Source: an uncultured Ruminococcus sp.
Lineage (GTDB): Bacteria > Bacillota > Clostridia > Oscillospirales > CAG-272
DNA length: 13,808 nucleotides
Direction: 5' to 3'
Assembly: GCA_902797495.1 (NCBI GenBank)
Contig: CADBTH010000043.1
Span: forward strand, 1 to 13,808
In this document: positions 9,008-13,808 of the stretch, piece by piece
How positions within the stretch are numbered: the stretch's first letter is position 1
Layout: each line of letters opens with the position of its first letter
Translations under genes and position numbers: made by a program
The notes under the pieces: generated by a model
Databases searched by the model: none
What the model was told of the DNA's origin: nothing
The model's input: only the letters and a program-made list of their open reading frames with translations

Positions 9008-11437
9008 TTACACGACGGGTTTCGTATGCCAGATGTTTTCGGCATATTCTCTGATACTGCGGTCCGAAGCGAAGTATCCCGCTTCCGCGATGTTGATCAG
9101 CGACTTTCGCAGCCAGAGACCGCGTTCTTTATAGTCGTCTCTTATCCGTTTCGAGACAGCCATGTAGGAGTCGAAATCTGCAAGACACATATACGGATCG
9201 GCGATCCCGTGAGAAAACATAAAATAGTTGACAAGATTCTTAAACGAGGCGCCGGAAAAACCCTCGGAAAGCGAATTCATGACTCCGGTCAGAATTCTGT
9301 TGCTTCTGACGTACGAAGGTGCGTCATAGCCGGTCTTCCAGAGCTCTTCAACCTGATCGGCATTCAATCCGAATATATAGATATTGTCGTCTCCGACGGC
9401 TTCTCTCATTTCGACGTTAGCTCCGTCGAGGGTTCCGACGGTCAGAGCGCCGTTAATCATGAATTTCATGCACCCGGTGCCGCTCGCTTCCTTGCCCGCG
9501 AGTGAGATCTGTTCGCTGATATCCGACGCGGGCATCAGGATCTCGGCGCTTGATACGGAATAGTTCTCAAGAAATAATACCCTGATCTTTTCGCGCATCT
9601 TCGGGTCGTTTTCTATATCGTTCCCTATGCTCCAGATCAGCCTTATTATATCCTTGGCAAGATAATAACCCGACGCTGCCTTACCGCCAAAGATGAACGT
9701 ACAAGGCTCAACGTCGGCATCGGGATCCTCTTTGAGAAGATTATAGTAGGCTATTATCTTCAGCGCATTAAGGGTCTGTCTCTTGTATTCGTGTATACGC
9801 TTGACCTGAACGTCAAAGATCGTCGACGTGTCGACTTTGACTCCGTTTTTCTCGTACAGATATTTTGCGAATCTCTCTTTATTCCCGCGCTTTATCGTCT
9901 CGAGTCTGTCGAGAACTGAGGAGTCGTTTTCAAACTTTCTGAATTCCGAGAGTCGCTCGGGGTCTTTTCTGAAGGCGGGACCTATGCATTCCTCAAGCAG
10001 CTTGTCAAGCCCGGGATTCGATCCGCAGAGCCATCTTCTGTGCGCGATGCCGTTCGTTACGTTGGTGAATTTATAAGGCATCGCCTTGTAGTAATCGTGA
10101 AAAATGGTCTTCTTGAGGATATTCGAATGAAGGGCAGATACGCCGTTTACGGTATGAGACGCGGCAACGCACAAGTTCTCCATTCTTACTCTGCCGGAAC
10201 AAAGGACGGACATTTTTGATATCCTATCCCAGTCGCCGGGATAAAGGTTCCAGAGATCGGCGCACAACCGGCGGTTGATCTCTTCAACGATAGTATACAG
10301 CCTCGGCAGCTTCAATCTGAACAGATCTATGTTCCAGCTTTCAAGCGCTTCCGGCATAACCGTGTGGTTTGTATATGACATGACCGCTGTAACGACTGAC
10401 CACGCTTTTTCCCACGAGTACGAATATACGTCCATAAGTATGCGCATCAGCTCGGGGACCGCAAGCGCGGGATGAGTGTCGTTCATGTGGATCGCAACTT
10501 TGTCCGCAAAATTGTAGAGGCTTCCGTATACCGCAAGATGGTCTGCTATTATACTCTGAAGGGAGGCTGAAACGAGGAAATACTCCTGGCTGAGTCTTAA
10601 CATTTTTCCCTCCTCGTGCTCGTCCGACGGATAAAGAACTTTTGAGATCAGCTCGGCGCTCGTGTTCTCCTGCATCGCCTTCATATACTGTCCCTGCGAG
10701 AACAGATTCATATTTATATTGCTGTTGTTGTGCGCCTTCCACAGGCGAAGGTTATTTACGGCAGGGGTGTCCGAACCCGATATCATCATATCGTACGGAA
10801 CCGCCATCACCTCGTCGTATTCTTCGTGATTGACGGTAAGTCTTCCTCCTTCCCAGTTCTCGGTCACGTGACCGCCGAAACGCACGGAAAAAGTCTTATC
10901 GGTTCTCGGAACGAGCCATACATCCCCGCCTTCAAGCCATGTGTCGGGAAGCTCGATCTGGTTGCCGTCGATGATCTTTTGTTTAAAAAGTCCGTATTCG
11001 TAGCAAATCGAAAAGCCGGTCGCGGGGTAGCCGAGAGTAGTCAGAGAGTCCATAAAACAAGCCGCGAGCCTTCCGAGACCTCCGTTTCCGAGCCCGGGAT
11101 CCGGTTCGCTCGAAGCAAGCTTCGCGAGATCGAAGCCCATATCTGACAGGACTTTGGAATAAACGTCTTCGAGCCCTAGGTTGCGAAGATTGTTCATCAG
11201 CGACGGGCCTATTAGAAACTCCATGCACAGATAGTAAGTCTTCTTTGCCTTCTGACGTTTCGTCTCCTCCTTGAACGCGGACCTTTTCTCCGCGAGAATA
11301 TCCTTTACCGTAAGGATCAGAGCTTTGTATATCTGCTTTTCGGTCGCGTCTTCGGGGGTCGACCCGAAGTATCCGGAGAGTTTTCGCTTCAATGCTTCTC
11401 TTATTGCTATTTCGTCATAAACCTTATTGGAATCCAT
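9008..11437 (-). CDS. glgP: Glycogen/maltodextrin phosphorylase (GT35)
   Basis: It cleaves terminal alpha-1,4 links of glycogen with phosphate, releasing glucose-1-phosphate; the cofactor is pyridoxal phosphate. The 809-residue length is typical. Recognisable blocks are YYLCMEFLIGPSLMNNL (68-84), EPDPGLGNGGLGRLAACFMD, HMNDTHPALAVPELMR, KFTNVTNGIAHRRWL, QVKRIHEYKRQ and the cofactor site EASGTGCMK (650-658) with Lys658 as the Schiff-base lysine. The family usually has Asn where Cys656 stands. The ATG has AGAGG 8 nt upstream, 20 nt after glgA. Placed between the synthase and a GH13 enzyme, it is most likely the catabolic arm of the glycogen cycle. A preference for maltodextrin over glycogen cannot be read from the sequence. 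Confidence 0.97.
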   Translation of the reverse strand: MDSNKVYDEIAIREALKRKLSGYFGSTPEDATEKQIYKALILTVKDILAEKRSAFKEETKRQKAKKTYYLCMEFLIGPSLMNNLRNLGLEDVYSKVLSDMGFDLAKLASSEPDPGLGNGGLGRLAACFMDSLTTLGYPATGFSICYEYGLFKQKIIDGNQIELPDTWLEGGDVWLVPRTDKTFSVRFGGHVTENWEGGRLTVNHEEYDEVMAVPYDMMISGSDTPAVNNLRLWKAHNNSNINMNLFSQGQYMKAMQENTSAELISKVLYPSDEHEEGKMLRLSQEYFLVSASLQSIIADHLAVYGSLYNFADKVAIHMNDTHPALAVPELMRILMDVYSYSWEKAWSVVTAVMSYTNHTVMPEALESWNIDLFRLKLPRLYTIVEEINRRLCADLWNLYPGDWDRISKMSVLCSGRVRMENLCVAASHTVNGVSALHSNILKKTIFHDYYKAMPYKFTNVTNGIAHRRWLCGSNPGLDKLLEECIGPAFRKDPERLSEFRKFENDSSVLDRLETIKRGNKERFAKYLYEKNGVKVDTSTIFDVQVKRIHEYKRQTLNALKIIAYYNLLKEDPDADVEPCTFIFGGKAASGYYLAKDIIRLIWSIGNDIENDPKMREKIRVLFLENYSVSSAEILMPASDISEQISLAGKEASGTGCMKFMINGALTVGTLDGANVEMREAVGDDNIYIFGLNADQVEELWKTGYDAPSYVRSNRILTGVMNSLSEGFSGASFKNLVNYFMFSHGIADPYMCLADFDSYMAVSKRIRDDYKERGLWLRKSLINIAEAGYFASDRSIREYAENIWHTKPVV

Positions 11438-11457
11438 ATATAAACCTCTTTGTATCT

Positions 11458-12894
11458 TCAGTCAATAAGAGATCTGTAGAGCGATATATACTTCTCTGCA
11501 GATACCTTCCATGAAAAATCAACTTCCATTACACGCCTTACAAGCTTATTCCACGTTCTTCTGTCGCAGAACAGCTCTTCCGCCTGTCTTATTACGGACA
11601 TCATTTCGTGGGCGTTGTAATTTGCGAATGAAAAGCCGTTGCCTGTTCCGTCATATCTGTTGTATGCCTTTATCGTATCGTAAAGCCCGCCGGTCTCCCT
11701 AACTATCGGAACAGTCCCGTATCGCGAAGCGATCATCTGAGACAGGCCGCAAGGTTCACTCTTGGAAGGCATAAGGAACATATCTGCTCCCGCGTAGATC
11801 AGCTTTGAGAGATCTTTGTTAAATTCAATCATAGCGCAGAATTTTGACGGGTATTTTTCCGCGATGCGCTTGAAATATTCTTCAAGTATATGATCTCCGG
11901 TTCCGAGGAGAACGAACTGTGCCCTGTCATACGTCAGCATCTCTTCGATAACCCTGCAGACGAGGTCGAAGCCCTTGTGAGAAGCAAGCCTCGATACCAT
12001 CGCGATCACAGGTGTATTATGATCGACGTCAAAGCCGCACTTCTGCTGAAGAATCGCCTTATTTTTTGCTTTTCCCGCAAGATTCGCGGCGCTGAAATGA
12101 TATCTGATCGCAGGGTCGGTAGTAGGATCATAATAAGAAACGTCAATACCGTTGACTATACCGCAGAGTTTATTGCCGCAGTTCTTAAGAATGTCGGACA
12201 GTCCGTGCGAATAATATGGAGTCATTATCTCCTGAGCGTATCTTTCGCTGACAGTCGTGACCTCGTCAGAGACAGTTATCGCTCCTTTAGAGAGATTTAT
12301 CGCGCCGTTATACTCAACGGTTTCACGGTCGCACTCGCCGAGATCGAAAACGTCGCCAAGAATTGCAAAGTCATAAATGCCCTGATATTCGATATTGTGT
12401 ATGGTATAAACCGTTTTGATACCGGAATACTCGGGAATGCAGTAATACTTTCTCTTGAGATAGATGACAGCAAGAGACGACTGCCAGTCGTTTGCGTGAA
12501 GAATATCAGGATAAAAACCGATCTTTGCCATCATCTCGAGTACGGCTTTGCCGAAGAAAGCGAAGCGTTCCCCATCGTCATAGCTGCCGTAGAAGCCGGA
12601 GCGTTTGAAGTAGTATTCGTTATCGAGAAAATAAAACTTAACGCCGTCTTTCTCAGTGCTCCATATGCCGCAATACTGACGTCTCCATGAGAGCGGAACA
12701 CAGATATCCCCTTCGAACGTCACCACGTCGCCGAAGCGCTCTTTAACAACGGGAAACATAGGGATGACCACCCTAACGTCGGATTCTTTACCGAGAGCCT
12801 CCTTGACAGCAGGAGGCAGCGAACCGATAACGTCTCCGAGACCACCGGTAGATGCGAACGGAAGAGCCTCTGAGGAAGCATATAAAATCTTCAT
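11458..12894 (-). CDS. glgA: Glycogen synthase, ADP-glucose type (GT5)
   Basis: It transfers glucose from ADP-glucose to the non-reducing end of alpha-1,4-glucan in the cytoplasm. The 478 residues form the two Rossmann domains of a GT-B fold. Visible are the N-terminal MKILYASSEALPFASTGGLGDV, HANDWQSS (133-140), YTIHNIEYQG, IVNGIDVSYYDP, SRLASHKGFDL with Arg302 and Lys307, and EPCGLSQM with Glu380 followed by RYGTVPIVRETGGL. The classic KxGGL motif reads S15-T-G-G-L, so the lysine is replaced by serine. The ATG at 12892-12894 has AAGGTG 7 nt upstream. It sits between glgD and glgP with gaps of 43 and 20 nt, fitting one operon. Confidence 0.97.
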   Translation of the reverse strand: MKILYASSEALPFASTGGLGDVIGSLPPAVKEALGKESDVRVVIPMFPVVKERFGDVVTFEGDICVPLSWRRQYCGIWSTEKDGVKFYFLDNEYYFKRSGFYGSYDDGERFAFFGKAVLEMMAKIGFYPDILHANDWQSSLAVIYLKRKYYCIPEYSGIKTVYTIHNIEYQGIYDFAILGDVFDLGECDRETVEYNGAINLSKGAITVSDEVTTVSERYAQEIMTPYYSHGLSDILKNCGNKLCGIVNGIDVSYYDPTTDPAIRYHFSAANLAGKAKNKAILQQKCGFDVDHNTPVIAMVSRLASHKGFDLVCRVIEEMLTYDRAQFVLLGTGDHILEEYFKRIAEKYPSKFCAMIEFNKDLSKLIYAGADMFLMPSKSEPCGLSQMIASRYGTVPIVRETGGLYDTIKAYNRYDGTGNGFSFANYNAHEMMSVIRQAEELFCDRRTWNKLVRRVMEVDFSWKVSAEKYISLYRSLID

Positions 12895-12937
12895 TGATAC
12901 ACCTTCTAACTGTTTTCGTGTACTTTGTGCTTGATAC

Positions 12938-13808
12938 TTATATCATTTTTCTTTTTGCGACGTAATACGGCTGGCTTTCAGCTCCCGAAAGCATAACGCC
13001 GTCTCTTACCACCACGTTTTTATCCGTGATTACGCAATTCAGATAACACCCGTCTCCGAGCACGGTGTCCTGCATAATGATCGAATTTCTGACGGTCGTG
13101 TCGCGCCCGATCTTTACGCCTCTGAAGAGTATTGAATTCTCAACTGTCCCTTCAATGACGCAGCCGTCCGCGATAAGCGAGTTCTTTACTCTGGATACTC
13201 CGCTGTAATACGTCGGTTCCGAATTTCTGATCTTCGTCAGGACCGGTCTGTTCTTGACTTCAAACAGAGCGCGCCGCGCGGAGTCGTTTCTTATAAGCTC
13301 CATACTTGACGAGAAGTAATCGGCCATTGAATATATAGCCGCAAAATAACCGTCGTATCTGAAAACTCTGATGTTAGAGGTATTCAGATTTTTTGCAATG
13401 ACGTCTTTCGTAAGGCTTGTATAATTTCTGGCGATCGATTCTCTGACCATATGACTCAGATACTCGGTTTTCATAACGAGCATATTGAGGCAAACCTCAG
13501 CTTCGCCTTCAAAGTCGTTCGGATAATTGAGAATTCCCGTAAGACGTCCGTCAATATCCGATTCCGTTATCACGCTGTTGGAAGCTCTCTCTTTTGTCAG
13601 GTACATCCTCTTTACGGCGAGAGTGATATCAGCTCCGGACTGAGCATGAGCCTTTATCATCCCGTTGAGGTCGATATTGCAGATAACGTCGCAGTCTGAC
13701 AGGACAACGTATTCGTCTTTTATCTTGGATATGGCGTAGTTGACTCCCTTGAGAGCTTCAAGTCTTGAAAGTCCGGTACTCTGTCCGTTGTAGGAATAAG
13801 GAGCAACA
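12938..13808 (-). CDS. glgD: Glucose-1-phosphate adenylyltransferase-like subunit GlgD, 5' end outside the window
   Basis: GlgD is the non-catalytic or regulatory paralogue of ADP-glucose pyrophosphorylase found in Bacillota, pairing with GlgC. The frame stays open to the window edge, so an internal Met near 13660 is not the start. The 289 visible residues include NGQSTGLSRLEALKGVNYAI, then VVLSDCDVICNIDLNGMI, the place where catalytic GlgC has AGDHIYKMD. No FVEKP sugar-phosphate motif is seen. The C-terminal half is a left-handed beta-helix of hexapeptide repeats (SRVKNSLIADGCVIEG, VENSILFRGVKIG, NSIIMQDTVLGDG, CVITDKNVVV). Family length is about 370, so roughly 80 N-terminal residues are missing. 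A glgC gene is expected upstream but cannot be seen. Confidence 0.92.
   Translation of the reverse strand, partial: VAPYSYNGQSTGLSRLEALKGVNYAISKIKDEYVVLSDCDVICNIDLNGMIKAHAQSGADITLAVKRMYLTKERASNSVITESDIDGRLTGILNYPNDFEGEAEVCLNMLVMKTEYLSHMVRESIARNYTSLTKDVIAKNLNTSNIRVFRYDGYFAAIYSMADYFSSSMELIRNDSARRALFEVKNRPVLTKIRNSEPTYYSGVSRVKNSLIADGCVIEGTVENSILFRGVKIGRDTTVRNSIIMQDTVLGDGCYLNCVITDKNVVVRDGVMLSGAESQPYYVAKRKMI

Noticed and set aside
8995..9045. GH13 gene starting at the ATG at 9045 inside glgP
   Set aside because: The extra 17 residues are the shifted reading of the conserved GlgP C-terminus, and the upstream sequence has no clear ribosome site.
11890..12690. 266-codon plus-strand open frame opposite glgA
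   Set aside because: Antisense to strongly conserved GlgA motifs, with no recognisable domain; a shadow frame.

Overview
The window reads as chromosomal DNA of an anaerobic Bacillota bacterium, most likely class Clostridia. This rests on a GlgD-type paralogue of ADP-glucose pyrophosphorylase, a subunit a resembling those of Ruminococcaceae and Oscillospiraceae, and an ATP synthase c subunit carrying a sodium-ligand pattern known from anaerobes. The taxon is inferred from family resemblance, not from a search.

Layout. All 13 protein genes lie on the minus strand, so transcription runs from high to low coordinates. From the right edge: glgD (cut by the window end), glgA, glgP and a cytoplasmic GH13 alpha-glucosidase/amylase form a compact glycogen and maltodextrin unit (13808-7105). 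A 77-nt gap follows (7028-7104), holding a strong sigma-A promoter with an extended -10 box. Then comes a complete F1Fo ATP synthase operon in canonical order, atpI-B-E-F-H-A-G-D-C (7027-314), with short gaps or stop/start overlaps, ended by a Rho-independent terminator at 275-306.

Bases 1-241 hold no gene on the minus strand. They look like the 3' part of a structured plus-strand non-coding RNA, ending in a 16-bp perfect terminator hairpin at 206-241. The RNA and the atp operon converge, each with its own terminator about 30-70 bp apart. I could not assign the RNA to a family; it is the least explained part of the window.

How the genes work together. GlgD (with a presumed GlgC upstream, outside the window) and GlgA make glycogen from ADP-glucose. 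GlgP releases glucose-1-phosphate, and the GH13 enzyme probably processes limit dextrins or maltodextrins. The ATP synthase next door converts between ATP and the ion gradient. Its c subunit has Glu30/Glu63/Thr64/Thr65/Tyr68, which predicts sodium coupling. Its epsilon subunit is only 86 residues and lacks the whole C-terminal inhibitory helical domain. Besides the edge RNA, these two ATP synthase traits are the most notable points. I saw no mobile element, CRISPR array, tRNA or rRNA, and no evidence for a wholly new multi-gene system.
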